Both the position numbers and the translations under genes were made by a program. DNA of 64,000 nucleotides, from contig NC_061114.1 in NCBI RefSeq assembly GCF_002878395.1, positions 165,481,898 through 165,545,897 of the forward strand. Reading direction: 5' to 3'. Source of the DNA: Capsicum annuum. Taxonomy: Eukaryota > Streptophyta > Magnoliopsida > Solanales > Solanaceae. Each line of letters begins with the position of its first letter. The stretch's first letter is position 1. The notes under the pieces were generated by a model. The model was not told the DNA's origin. It saw nothing but the letters and a program-made list of their open reading frames with translations, and searched no databases. Shown here piece after piece: positions 11,561 through 22,816 of the stretch.

Positions 11561-12826
11561 CATATAACTTATTCCGGCTAGAGACGGTACCAGAAGAATT
11601 AGCAGACACCAAAGCTATACCACTAGGCATAGGAGCAGAAGATAACACAACCGCAACTTTGATTGCTCCCAAATATACCTTACTAATTATACAATTCTTG
11701 AGCATATGGCCTAGCTAGCCACATTTAAAACACTTGTCCCTTCATTTGTCTTAGTATCCTTGATAAGTACGACTACAAAACTGATAAGGAGCAAATAAAG
11801 TAGCTGACTGACCCCCACTCTCCTTAGATTGGGCATCCTATTTCAATAAAATATAACCACCTTATTGATGCCTATCACCCGACTGCCTCAGGTAAAGAGT
11901 GCGAGCAATAGAGAACAAACCAGAACTCCCTCACTTCTTTTTTAGCCATTTACCTCTATCTCGACCACCTTGCGACTAAGCACCTACCTAGTCAGAAAAC
12001 CTGCTCCTCTTACCCTGCCTATCTCTGAACTCAGCTTGTTTCCTCTTCTTATCCTCCACCTACTGCATATGGACAACTAACCTCAAAATGTCCATATCCT
12101 TGATCAGCAAAGCAGTTTTACTTTCCAAGATCAAATCCTTAGATAACCCAAAAGTTAACTTTCTTATCTACACTCTCATTTCAACCACCAAATCAGGATC
12201 ATACCTTGACAATTGATGAAATTTCAAGGCTTATTCCTTGACAAATATTCTCCCTTGCTTAAGATTCACAAACTCCTCTATCTTTGCTTCCCTTAGCACT
12301 TAAGGAGAGAAATGATCTAGAAAAGTACTATAAAAGACATCCTATAAGGATAACTCTTCCATATCACCTCTATCCCTATCCCACTTTTTGTACCATTAGT
12401 ATACAACATCCTTGAGCTGATAAGCCACAAAGTTTACACCTTCCATATTTATAGCCTGCATCACCTTAAATATCTTCTCTATTTCATCCAAGAAACCCTG
12501 ATGACCCTCCTCTACCTTTACACCCATAAAAGTAGGAGGATTCAGTTTTATAAATTGGCTAACCCTTGTGGCCTCAATAGACAACCCACCAGATGCTTCT
12601 CGCTCAGCCTGAGCAGCAACTAAATGAGCAATAGTACGAATAGACTGGTGAAATTTTGCATTAGTCACCTCACTCTGAGGAGGACTAGTCACAACTGGAG
12701 GGACTCCAGAACAACTAGGGATAGAAACCTACGATCGAAGACAAACTCCATACATAGGATGACCCCATCAACATTGTCCCCAGATGGGACTGAAGAGTTT
12801 TCTTCTATTCCAGATCATCGAGGCAT
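11561..12826 (-). pseudogene. gag pseudogene of element A
   Basis: A start ATG at 12826-12824 gives Met-Pro-Arg followed at once by a stop. The gag core is clear on the minus strand at 12692-12396 (EVTNAKFHQSIRTIAHLV, then KLNPPTFMG and VAYQLKDVVY). A complete CX2CX4HX4C zinc knuckle is coded at 11732-11691 (Cys, Cys, His, Cys all present) with a TAG inside it. Multiple other stops are present. Confidence 0.86.
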
Positions 12827-13023
12827 GATATAAAAAATGAACCACCACGGATTAGAGAAGGTTCCAAGATTTAAGACTCTAAGCTTGAAAATAGAATACC
12901 AAGAAAGTGAAACATTCCTAAATTCCTTGTAGCCTCTCTCTTATAAGTGTGGCGTGGTACACACCCCTAAAAGAGACTATACTAGACACGACTTTGTGGA
13001 CTCCTAATTGACCATAAAACTAA

Positions 13024-13035
13024 GGCTCTGGTACA
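13024..13035 (-). other. Primer binding site of element A
   Basis: On the minus strand this reads TGTACCAGAGCC, a diverged form of TGGTATCAGAGCC. It lies a few bases inside the LTR end near 13039, as expected. Confidence 0.65.
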
Positions 13036-13038
13036 AAT

Positions 13039-13865
13039 TTAACATGACCCAACCTGGCGCCTTGTCGTAATGGGTGTCCCAAGTCCAACCGAGATTGGAG
13101 GCCACCCCCGTTACCTAACCCAATCTCTATTTGCCTGCCCTGAGTTGACTGAATTTCAAACATATAAGAAGATAACATAACTATCAAGATTACAAACTCT
13201 GGGACAGGTCTATTACCAAGACAGAACCAATTGAGTTCGACCGTCATCCACCAACCGTACAACTGTACAAAACCAAACCAAACCATAACCAAATAAGTTC
13301 TAAAACATAATGTGATTAATCCCAAAATGAAATATGATGGAATAGTAAGAAATTATGTCCAATGATGTCAGCCTCAATACCAATGCTAATATTAAGGATG
13401 ACACCAATATCGATCCCACCCATACCAACCTATAGTAGTACCACAAAGCTTCTAACCAAAAAATACCAAAATTTAGTTGGGACATACCCCCATTCATAGC
13501 CAAAACCAATGTCTATAAATAAGTTAAAGTGTGAAATAACATCCATAAAATGAAGCCTTCAAGAAAGATTAAAGCTCACCACTTCAATCCAACAACTGTC
13601 CCTAAATATTCGAATGCTAAATAGGAAAGAAAAATGATCAGATCCTACATCGCGTGGGGATACAATACTCGAAGATGGGTAAGCGACTGAATGCTAGAAT
13701 GAACTTAAGATAAGGATAAAATAATGACATTTACAAAAGTAAGTAAAAACCATACATAAGCACACAACAATACATATATGTAACCATGCTATAAAAGGTG
13801 ACTGGGTTTAGCATTCCAGTTAAATTTTTACCTGGGCTGTGTAGCTCTACCGTTCTAAACCATCC
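13039..13865 (-). repeat. LTR of element A, part 1 (PBS-proximal end)
   Basis: The sequence matches the left part of LTR G (33844-34675), for example the cgtaatgg...tcccaagtccaac block and the block ending ctgggctgtgtagct. It breaks at 13865 where element C begins; the last five bases (catcc) are the target duplication. It continues at 18801. Confidence 0.85.
13861..13865 (+). repeat. Target site duplication of C, left copy (catcc)
   Basis: The bases catcc directly precede TGATACAA of element C and are repeated directly after it at 18796-18800. Homologous LTR G is uninterrupted here, which confirms the insertion. Confidence 0.92.
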
Positions 13866-14784
13866 TGATACAAGTCAAATGGCTGCCTTAGCTTTTGATG
13901 ACTTCTTTGGAGGCCAACACCTAAAGGCTCAAGACTTGGTTACTCCGAGGGAACAAAAATATGCAAAGAAATCCCATTTTGAGCAAGACATAAAGCAATC
14001 CTGTGTATGAAAGGTTGCTTGGATACTTGACTTGACGCTAACCCGAGGACCATAAAACTTAAAGAATGAACCATCATCAATTTTGACAGCATGAAAGAGG
14101 CGCCATTCATCAATTAAAAGCACACAAGGTTCCATTTATGAAGATGGAGGCTCGTGAGAGTATGTGGCATTTATCCAAGGGAGTGTACTTGCTAATATGT
14201 GAAGAGGGACCTTGAATATACTCCAAGGAAGCCTTGGATACACTCCAAACAAACCTCAACTTAGGGGTATTATGGTATTTAGAATCCTCTTTTACACTCC
14301 AAAGGAGCACTTTTCATTAAGGGTATTTTAGTCTTTTCTTGTAATAAGTATAAAAAGACAATTAGGCTTCTATTTTCCTAAGTTTTGAAGAATTTACTGA
14401 GTGGAACTCAAATTTTATTTTCTTTCCTTAGTGTAGGGCTTTTAAAATACATCTTAGTGTAGGTCATAGAAAAGATATTGAAACTAGGGTCATCTTTGAG
14501 TGTGGAATCACTCATGTTTACATTTTTGCAAGAAAGGTTGGGTGCTTGAGGAGTTAATCCCTTTGTGTCCACCTAAGACTGTGGTGTTATCATCCATTGG
14601 TGTTGTGTGTCTTGGTGTTTGATACACACCTTCGTAATATTCATTGGTGTAGGTATATGTCTCACTATCTATCTTTACGTTTAATGCATTGCGTGTGTTC
14701 TTTTCTTCATCTACTCTTCTACTAGTTGCAGATTTTTGCTTCTTTAGTCTTAAATTTCGATTATTAGGTTAGTTCTTGTATCAT
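13866..14784 (+). repeat. 5' LTR of element C (919 bp)
   Basis: It starts TGATACAA and ends TTGTATCA. It aligns over its whole length with 17876-18795. It contains aagggtattttagtcttttctt near 14319-14340 and a TATA-like tataaaaa at 14349-14356, the likely promoter core. Confidence 0.93.
14321..14356 (+). promoter_or_regulatory. Probable core promoter of C 5' LTR
   Basis: The shared motif gggtattttagtcttttctt is followed eight bases later by tataaaaa. The same pair is at 18333-18368 in the 3' LTR, where the TATA box is the better tataaata. Confidence 0.5.
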
Positions 14785-14786
14785 TT

Positions 14787-14799
14787 GGTATCAAAGCCA
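14787..14799 (+). other. Primer binding site of element C
   Basis: The bases tggtatcaaagcc lie two nt after the 5' LTR. They match the methionine-type site TGGTATCAGAGCC except for one base. Confidence 0.85.
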
Positions 14800-15959
14800 T
14801 GTATTAGAGTAGTTCTAAAAACTCTAAGCCTTGGATCTAAGAAAATCTCAACAAAAAAAGAGTCTAGAGTTAAAAGAATGCAAAAAAAGTGTTGAATCTT
14901 GTGTGCTTGATAGTAGATCTAAATTTTTCAACTTATATCTACTAATTTTAGCTTGTTTTGATAGTTTATAGTGTTATATTCTTGTTCTCTATCACTTAAA
15001 AGGTCTAGATCTAAGTTTAGAACAAGATTAGTTGTTTTTGATCTAGATCTACCATTGTTGTGCCTTGTTTGAAGCTTTTTGAGGTGGGATTTTGTGGTGA
15101 ATACCTTGTTTGTGGCGTGTTGTGGCTGATTTGTTGATATTTGAACTTGTCTTGGCTAAAGGAACCTAGATCTAAAAGAAAATCTGAATTTGAGGTTTAT
15201 TTTCCTAGTGGTTAAACCTTGGTCAACTCTTGATTACTCATCTTGTTCGTCCATCATCTTCTAATCTTATTGAAGAAGAATATTCAAGTAGCTTGTTTGA
15301 TCCAAAAAGGGATAAGAAAGAGAGTGTACTAAGTGTTTGTACAAGAATATTCCCTACCATATTCTAAGTTTTCCAAAAAAGAAGAGGGGACAAGGGGACA
15401 AACAAGTACAATTGAAAGTACACTTGAGGGGAACAATCCATTTTGAATTCATTTGAAGCTCCAAAAAGGCTTCAAACCTTCAATTTTCCTATAAAACCAA
15501 AATTTCTTCTTCTCCTAATTATGTTTGGCCGAAACAAGTGAATTGGGATTTGAAAATTTTGAAAAGTGACGTCCAATCACAAGCTGCCATGTCATCGCTT
15601 ATATAAACAACCAAATTGAGTTCTAAATTAGATTTCTAAGTTTCTATTTGTTGTTTCTAGTTGCTTTTGTGTTGATTCTACTACTAATTACCAAACTAGT
15701 AATTACCTACTAGGTTGATAATTAGTCTAGAGTTCTTTTTTTCATGTCTACGTTTCTTTTGTACTTTTATCATTTGCAATTCATTATAACTTGTTGTTTT
15801 AAGTCCGTAAGCAATTTTCTTTGAGTCATATCAAACAAAAATCCATTTTGTGCCAAAGTAGAATTATCTCGTAAGAATCTGAGAGTGAGAGAGTTGGTGA
15901 GGATATTTGAACTAGCTTGATTGTTCATTTTGTAGGTTTCTTTCTTTCTTATAGGTACC
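14800..15959 (+). other. Non-coding leader of element C
   Basis: About 1.16 kb between PBS and first ORF with no frame of useful length. It is T-rich with repeated 'agatctaa' words (for example 14925-15190). Such leaders usually carry dimerisation and packaging signals; nothing specific can be read here. Confidence 0.5.
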
Positions 15960-17637
15960 ATGGCTGCCAATAATTTTAATGCCACATTTGATCGCATCAA
16001 TGACCATTGTGATAGCTTCATTGAAGATATGCGCCAAATGCTTAGTGCATTAAATCCCAATTTTGGGATAAGAGATGAATAGGTAAAAGAAGGGAGAAGA
16101 CTGGACAAACTCCCTTGTGATGTGAGATTCTCAAAGGAGAAAATGGGATGCCATGATCCAAACCAAGGCAAAGAAGAATGTGCTCAAGAACATAAAGGTA
16201 AAATAGCAAACTGTTACACTTTTGTACATGCGAATGATGATTGTATGGCTAGTAGCCCATTGAGCATGAGTGGTAGCTTATCTATTTGTGAGTCTATTGT
16301 CCTTTTGCCTCTTGATGATGATGTACATATTGTGACTGTGGATACACTAGTTGATCCTATTGATGACCGAATTGACTCTTGTGACTGTGGATACACTAGT
16401 TGATCTTATTGATGACCGAGAAGATCAATTGAAGTTTACCTAGTATTGAAGCCAATGTGATGAATAAAAGTACATCGTCTATTGATTCTTGGCCTATTAT
16501 TGATGATGTACATGTTGTGAGAGTGGATATAGTAGTTGATCCTATTGATGACTAAATTGAATCTTCTTGTAAGATTTATTTGTGTCCACATAATGTTGAA
16601 GCCATTGTGTTGAATGAACATACATCGTCTTGTGAAACTTGTATTGATCAACTCGTGTGTGAAAATTTCCCACAACTTAAGGTTATGTGTGTTGTAATTA
16701 ATAGAACTCAAGTGAGTGAAGAATTTGATAATGTTGGTCAACAAAATGGGAGTGAACCCGAGAGCTATTCTTGGAACAATCTTGTTCTTAAAACCGTTTT
16801 GAAACTTGATATTGATCTTTTAGAGAGTGAAGAACTCACATGTTCCGAATCTTCATATGGATTAGATCATGCTCTTTTTAGGAATAATGTCTTGTTAAAG
16901 ATGATATAAACACTCCCAATGATCCTAGTGGTGTAAAGGATGGTATAGCTTACTTTGGAGGCTATAGACTATATGCTAACCCACTATGGTGTGACAACAT
17001 TCCTCCTAAATATGAAAATCTCTTCTTGAAAGATGAGAGTACTCTTAAGTGTAAGGATTGTGTAGTCTTGGAAAGGAATAACCAATTGGGTGATGAATGC
17101 TTTGATTTGCTTGAATATTTAAGAAACCTAATAGGCGGTTTTTCCTTGAAAAATGATTGTGGATGTGATCCTTTGTATGAAACCCCACCTTTTTTTGATA
17201 ATTATGAGGATGAATTTCTTTCTTCTTGTAAAGACTTAAGCAATAATCCCTTTGATTTTTGTGGTGGTATGTGTCTACTTGAGTGACCTTCCATAAAAGG
17301 AGAAAATATCCATTGCTTTGAAATTACTTCTTATACTATGTGTGACCTTATTGTTGAGAGTACTTATGGAGATGATGTTGAAACTAGTAGTGAGTACATA
17401 CATGAAGACACCTTAGTAGAAGTTGACTTGAGTGATACCTTAATTTACGCTCTACTTGTTTTTGATGACATATATGCTATTGTATAGAGTATGTCGTATA
17501 GTTTGGGTGAAGCCTATGGGAAATGGGAGTGTTTTCTAGACCTGTGTCTATGGCCATCTTCCCATTTGACCCCGGTGCAAAATATAGAATTGATGATATT
17601 GATGTACCCAACTTGTTTCTTGGTCTACATGAGAAGT
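15960..17637 (+). pseudogene. Unrecognised broken ORF of element C
   Basis: A protein starts at ATG 15960 (MAANNFNATFDRINDHCDSF), meets a TAG at 16080-16082 and continues in the same frame to 16403. It carries on in a second frame (16580-16909) and a third (about 16910-17487) that has only one internal stop, TGA at 17284-17286, and contains IAYFGGYRLYANPLWCDNIP. A last piece near 17550-17637 reads MAIFPFDPGAKYRIDDIDVP. Read through, this is a Cys- and Asp/Glu-rich protein of roughly 500 residues with repeated Cys pairs (CETC, CKDC, CGCD). I see no zinc knuckle, protease or polymerase motif, and I do not recognise the family. It may be a highly diverged gag or a captured gene. Confidence 0.6.
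16332..16553 (+). repeat. Short repeats inside the C ORF
   Basis: A 39-base word gtgactgtgg...gatgaccga occurs at 16332-16370 and again at 16381-16419, 49 bases apart with one difference. A diverged third copy is at 16516-16553. In protein terms the unit is VTVDTLVDPIDDRI-like. The offset of 49 is not a multiple of 3, so the second copy is out of frame. This suggests the duplication itself contributed to breaking the ORF. Confidence 0.82.
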
Positions 17638-17860
17638 AAAATATCACTTTTGGTAAATCCTTTAACCAAATCCTTTGTGCATCTTTCATTGAAATTTTAA
17701 TATTTAATTTAAAAGATTCTTGGTTATATTGCAAATATATGCAACCTTGGAATGTTGAGATGATTTGTTGTGCTAACCCTAACCCTTATTCCATAAGGAC
17801 TTTGTATTTGTTTGTCCTCTTTTTAGTTTTGCAAGGTTTAGATTAGAGGTCGAATCCTTT

Positions 17861-17875
17861 TCAAGAAGGGGAGGA
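17861..17875 (+). other. Polypurine tract of element C
   Basis: The bases tcaagaaggggagga abut the 3' LTR start at 17876. This is a textbook position and composition. Confidence 0.88.
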
Positions 17876-18795
17876 TGATACAATTCAAATGGCTACCTTA
17901 GATTTTGATGACTTCCTTGGAGGACAACACCTAAAGGATCAAGACTTGGTCACTCCGAGGGAACAAGAATATGCAAGGAAGACCCATTTAGAGCTAGACA
18001 TAAAGCGATCCCTTGTGTGGAATATTGCTTGGATGCTTGCCTTGATGCTAGCCCGAGGACCATAAGCCTTGAAAAATGAACCATCCTCAATTTTGAGAGC
18101 ATGAAAGAGGCACCATTTATCAAGTCTAAGCACACAAGGTTCCATTTGTGAAGATGGAGGCTTGTGAGAGTATGTGGCATTCATCCAAGGGAGTGTACTT
18201 GCTAATATGTGTAGAGGGACCTTGAATATACTCCAAGGCATCCTTTGATACACTCCAAAGGCACCTCAACTTAGGGGTAGTATGGTATTTGGAGACTCCT
18301 CTTTTACACTCCAAAGGAGCACTCTTCATTAAGGGTATTTTAGTCTTTATTTGTAATAAGTATAAATAGACAATTAGGCTTCTATTTTCCTAAGTTTTGA
18401 AGAATTGATTCAGTGAAACTTAAATTGTATTTTCTTTCCTTAGTGTAGGGCTTGTAAAATCCATATTAGTGTAGGTGTTAGAAAAGACATTGAAACTAGG
18501 GTCATCTTTGAGTGTGGAATCACTCTTGTTGACATTTTGGAAAGAAAGGTTGGGTGCTTGAGGAGTTGATCCCTTTGTGTCCACATAAGTGTGTTGTGTT
18601 ATCCTCCATTGGTGTTGTGTGTCTTGGTGTTTTATACACTCCTTGGTGCTATTCATTGGTATAGGTGTATGTCTCACTATCTATCTTTGCTTTTAATGCA
18701 ATCTGTGTGTTCTCTTTTTCATCTACTCTTCTTCTAGTTGCTGATTTTTGCTTCTTTAGTCTTAAAATTAGGTTACTAGGTTAGTTATTGTATCA
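17876..18795 (+). repeat. 3' LTR of element C (920 bp)
   Basis: It starts TGATACAATTCAAATGG and ends TTGTATCA. It pairs with 13866-14784. It includes gggtattttagtctttattt at 18333-18352 and a TATA box tataaata at 18361-18368. Confidence 0.93.
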
Positions 18796-18800
18796 CATCC
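18796..18800 (+). repeat. Target site duplication of C, right copy (catcc)
   Basis: Perfect repeat of 13861-13865. The LTR of element A resumes immediately (ataggctatatgggtt, matching LTR G near 34680). Confidence 0.92.
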
Positions 18801-20280
18801 ATAGGCTATATGGGTTCATCTTCCCCTGCTGAAAGGGCCCCAGTGCGTGAAGCCGTATGAACAGGGACCAAACCTCACATCGGCAAATATGAGTTTCCAG
18901 TTTTGATCCCCCTAAGACCTCTACCTTCCATGACTTTGCTACACATCCCCTCCTTTAAGCCTAATTAAAACCATTTTACAACAAACGCATTATTCTATTA
19001 TTGTTAACCAAGGCTATTAGTAGTGGTATCTTTATACCGACTATAACTTGTAAGTATTGTCCTTAGCTAATCCTTAGAAGGTTTTCATGTACCCCACATG
19101 ATTTTTAATTAAACCAAAACCATGGACACCAAGGCCTTTACAATCCATTCAAAACAATTTAAACCATTCATATCATTTAGGGTTCCATTACCCAGTTTAA
19201 ACTAAGCATAAATTCCATTGAAAGTCCAAAAATATAGTGAAAACGTTGTTATAGGCATTTTATCAAGCAAACTGGGAGCATATTATTTTCAAAACGAAAG
19301 TCCATTACCAAAGAAACATTCCCATGCAACCAATTACCCCAAACCATCATTAATGCATATAAAAACATAATTAAAATCATGGAAAAAAACATTTCCAACC
19401 ATTCATAACCAAAACCCCCAAATCACATATGAAAACCCAAAATCATACAACATTCAAATCATGAAAACATTGTATAAAACAATTCCTTTAGTTGGAAATA
19501 ACAACGAGGGAAGAGAATATTCCTTAAACCAAGATGATGATAGAGAGAAATCACCAAGACAAGCCCCAGTTTACTCCTTAAGATAAAACCCTAGCATCAT
19601 TTTCCTAAGAACTCTAGAGAGGATTTAAGAGTATTTTCCAAGTGTTTAAGAATAGAATAATAGGGAAAATAATATTTCAATTGCAATATAATTCATGGGA
19701 CCTTATTAAGATAAGTGAAAAAATGTCTAGATTGCCCTCACTTAAACTGCATTAAATTTCCATCATAGGGTACGACTGACCCTTACAAGTCGTACCTATC
19801 CTGTACGAGTGGTATCCACCTCTCATACCCTAGGATTTCCCCCTTATACCCAACACTGTACAAGGTACGAAACACCTAAACCCAAGTTGTATTCAAATAT
19901 ACGACTAGTACCCAAAAACTGTACACCTGGAAGAATAAAATCCATAAGGTTTGAATGCAGGCCACCGTATAAGTCCTGGGTATGACTTGTACTCTGGATT
20001 ACAGATCATGGGGAACCACTTATACTCATATCCAACTTAATTTACCAAGTCTAAGGTTGAGTGAAGTACCCAAACAATCCATACCTTACTATACGACTCG
20101 AATAATGCAAATCATACCTATTCCAGTAACTATATCCATCCCACCAACCAACACTGGTTAGCATACGAATGGACCATACCACTCGTACCTATGTGTACAA
20201 CTCTTTACCCTAAGTCATATCTTTCCCAAAAACCAAAAATCAAGTTAATTTTCTAAGGTACAGAAACTAGGGTGTTTTAG
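18801..20280 (-). repeat. LTR of element A, part 2 (U3 end)
   Basis: It is homologous to 34680-36144 of LTR G. On the minus strand the LTR begins near 20280 (TAAAACACCCTAG). The U3 block at about 19769-20215 is filled with TACGAC/GTCGTA words, including a perfect 9-bp inverted pair, GGTACGACT at 19769-19777 and AGTCGTACC at 19788-19796. A weak version of the shared U3 motif lies at 19715-19738. The combined LTR length without C is about 2.3 kb. Confidence 0.85.
19769..20215 (-). repeat. TACGAC/GTCGTA inverted-motif block in A LTR
   Basis: About ten dispersed copies of tacgac(t), gtcgtacc, tacgagt and tcgtacct occur in both orientations. The block recurs in LTR G at 35730-36075 with the same order but heavier CpG loss (tacgac to tatgac and similar). 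Confidence 0.75.
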
Positions 20281-20355
20281 GACCGCTTAATTAGGCCGCT
20301 TAAGCGATGCTAATGGTTAGTTTAAGGAGTTGCTTAAGTTATTGTTCAAGCATTC
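20281..20355 (+). repeat. Left fragment of the LTR of element E (probable)
   Basis: This 75-bp strip between A and D contains the perfect palindrome CGCTTAAGCG at 20297-20306 and gctaatgg. The words recur on the other side of D (taagtgaccattt, tttaagcgaccatcgg at 26820-26920). I read it as the same LTR split by D. No clean target duplication for D is visible. Confidence 0.4.
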
Positions 20356-21102
20356 TGTTGGAACCCTTAGGAGTTGCACACACAGTGAGGGACCAATTCT
20401 CTCAAAGTCAATCTCAAGTGATAGAATAGTAAAGCAACTAGGAGTTGCTGGAAATTTAAAGGCAATGCAGGAAAGTAACAAGAAAGGAATTTTACATGAA
20501 AACCCAAGAAGGGAAAATCATGGCTTGCCCTCACAAGCACCAAAACAGTCCACTATAACCAACCTCTTAATTGTAGACTCGACTATGAACATAAATATAG
20601 GTTCCTCCTACTTTCAATACCTCTATTGCAAACATACCTTGTCACATCTGCCAAGTTTCACTCCCAAATTGGTTAACTCTATCTAGTAACAAGCTTAGGC
20701 AACTTTACCTAAGAACTTTCTACTCAAAGAGAAAAACAATACTCTTATAACATGAGTTGTTAAGTTATAAATAATTACTTACTCAAAAACAATTTCAATT
20801 TAAGCTCACATTAATGACTAGGATCTTGAGAAATGTTGTTATGGGGTTTTGCCGCCTCTCTTCACTCTTTGTAATTTGTGTAAAACCAATTGATGAAGAG
20901 GTGTATCTTTTATTTTATAACTTAGTGATGATTAGGGCTGAAATATCATTAGATCACCTATCCTAATCAGTACAAAATAACTTCTGCAAGTTCATTACAC
21001 AAGAGGACAAAACTGTGCAGACAACGAATTCTAGCTGTACTGTATCTTGCATATCCAAGGACCTGGTTCCTTGCAGCTTAGCTGCTCATCATCAAAACTA
21101 TA
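20356..21102 (-). repeat. 3' LTR of element D
   Basis: It runs from tgttggaaccctt (20356) to catcatcaaaactata (21102) and aligns with 26052-26795 throughout, for example gtcaatctcaagtgataga and ggtaactctaaccagtaacaagctt-like blocks. On the minus strand it opens TATAG where the partner has TGTAG. Confidence 0.9.
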
Positions 21103-21122
21103 TATAGCAATTTTTACTATTT
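21103..21122 (-). other. Degenerate polypurine tract of element D
   Basis: On the minus strand the bases before the 3' LTR read aaaaatagtaaaaattgcta. They sit where a purine tract is expected but are largely AT-eroded. Confidence 0.35.
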
Positions 21123-21745
21123 TTGATGATGAAAAAAATAACCATACAATTTGAGCATCAATGCACATTCATCACATTTAATCAGAGTGATTACCACCTG
21201 AAGATGAATGTTACCCCTATCATCATGCTTCATTCTCCACCATGCAACATAGGGATCAGATCCCATGTTGTACATTTGAAGGTAAAGTCTCTGATATCTT
21301 CCCCCTATCAACATGAATCCCTTCATTCATCTATTTAGCACATCATATACTTTCCCCTATCAGTATGCACAACATGAGCACACATACTTCTTAACTCATT
21401 TTATGAAACCTGGTCCCTGCACATCACACTCATCATATCTGGTCCTTACATATGAAGTTAGTATGTATTCCCCCTTTTTGTATCATTGAAAATGATTAAA
21501 AGTAAACCAACAGTAAAGATGGAATGGATTAGTTAACTTATGGCCATTGGGTAACACTAGCATGAAAAATAGTTTAAGAAGAGAGAATAGATTAAGCACA
21601 CAAATCATAATTCATTCATTGTTAACCAGTTAGTACCAATTCAGTAAATTAAAATAATCAAGAAAAATAGTTTTCCTTAAAAGCCACATAATAACAAGAA
21701 ATAGAACTGACACAGGGTTAAGAAAGAAGATAGAGATAGCAAGAC

Positions 21746-22816
21746 TTAGGAGGAGGGAGACTTAGGGGAAAGGGAATTAATTAGCATTTCTATTCTAGAA
21801 TTTTCAGCAACATGGGCATCCATCAACTGCTTAGTGAGTTTCTTTACTTCTGCATCTAGATCATTAAATTCACCAGTCAGTTTTGTCACTTTTACATGTA
21901 GTTCTACATTTTCTAATATTAGTGCTTCAGACGCACCTAGTCTCTTAGAAGCTAGATACTGATTTTTCAACTTTAATTGCATTATTTCAACATCTTTTGC
22001 ATCTATATTAATCTTCAATTCCTTTATTTCTTTGCTTAAGATTTCCTGAGCAGCCAAAAGTTCAGATACTTGGGATACAGTTCCCATTTTTCTCTCTATA
22101 TACTTATTTTCTACCAAAGTAGTTAGAGTGAACTTTTGTTTGGCTATTCCAGGAATTTCTCTAGTCCTATCTACTCCAAAATAATCAAAGGTCTTATTCA
22201 GCAAGTACCTATAGGGAATTTTGTGTTTCCTATCTTTCTTAAGAGTTACTTTCTTTATGTGGTCAATTATAAGAGCAGGCAGATTGATGATTCAAAATTA
22301 CTTAGGTATTCTATCAAGAATAGATCACCCCTAGATGTAGTGGTAGTTTTCCTTGATCTTAGCACTAAGACTTTGCTTATGAAATCAAGTACTAGCTGAA
22401 ATTCACATTTCAGGAACTTCTTTTTCATAGCTACTATAGATATTCCTCCCATCTTAGAGGGATTGAACATAAACTCAGCTTTGGGATGTTATTTTATAGA
22501 AGTTCTGACTCCAACAGCTGGTAAATCCAAGATTTTCTCCAGTGCTTCTTCATCCAAATAGATAGACTTTCCTTACACCTGTGCAAAAGCTTAGCCCATC
22601 TTCTAAGAATTCCATGGTGTAGCAAAATTCTCCAACCACATTCTCAAAAACCATGGGATATGATTCTTTAAACAAGTATAACCAGCCTTGATTCCTAACA
22701 TATTCAACCAATTCAATCATCCCAGGCTTCTCATATATTTTGGGATCAACCACTTTTTCTAATAGGATTCTCTTTGTTTTTAGTATTCTATTTCTTTGTT
22801 TTCTGGCTACATCCAT
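21746..22816 (-). pseudogene. 'Putative plant transposon protein' domain with coiled-coil tail (element D)
   Basis: Three minus-strand pieces in shifting frames form one protein. Segment 22816-22550 holds PGMIELVEYVRNQGWLYLF and YPMVFENVVGEFCYTMEFLE. Segment 22470-22267 holds FQLVLDFISKVLVLRSR and GDLFLIEYLSNFE. Segment 22204-21746 holds YFGVDRTREIPGIAKQKFTL followed by a heptad-rich tail (QEILSKEIKELKINIDAKDV and VKVTKLTGEFNDLDAEVKKL) that should form a coiled coil. The first two match, from memory, the plant family annotated as 'putative plant transposon protein' often found inside LTR elements. Its function is unknown. At least two frameshifts are present. Confidence 0.72.

Larger units (their letters stand above)
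13866..18795 (+). mobile_element. Element C: non-autonomous LTR retrotransposon with unknown ORF
   Basis: This is a structurally complete 4930-bp element: 919-bp 5' LTR, PBS, internal region of 3091 bp, PPT, 920-bp 3' LTR and a 5-bp TSD. Both ends carry the 8-bp inverted termini TGATACAA and TTGTATCA. I see no protease, RT, RNase H or integrase motif in any frame. The internal region has about 1.17 kb of non-coding leader and one long broken ORF. It must have depended on proteins of another element. The PBS and the PPT style (aaggggaggatgatac) point to a gypsy partner (inference). The two LTRs differ at about 9 of the first 104 bases by eye, so the insertion is not recent. Confidence 0.9.
9525..20280 (-). 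mobile_element. Element A: minus-strand gypsy element, split by B and C
   Basis: Reading leftward on the minus strand the order is LTR (20280-13039, interrupted by C), PBS, gag, protease, RT, RNase H. Coding stops abruptly at 9525, where element B begins. The missing integrase and second LTR are expected to the left of position 1. Its gag N-terminus (motif EENSSVPSGDNVDG) resembles that of element I, so the two belong to related chromovirus families. All coding parts are broken. Confidence 0.88.

Noticed and set aside
15770..16171. A 133-residue minus-strand ORF in C.
   Set aside because: It overlaps the sense MAANNF ORF start and the leader; sense coding has a better start context and continues far downstream. 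Kept as a weak alternative only.
13866..18795. Perfect inverted termini TGATACAA/TTGTATCA suggested a DNA transposon.
   Set aside because: The termini belong to two 920-bp direct LTRs with PBS and PPT; short inverted ends are normal for LTRs.
20330..20686. A 118-residue plus-strand ORF.
   Set aside because: It lies within the 3' LTR of D and is not preserved in the paired LTR.
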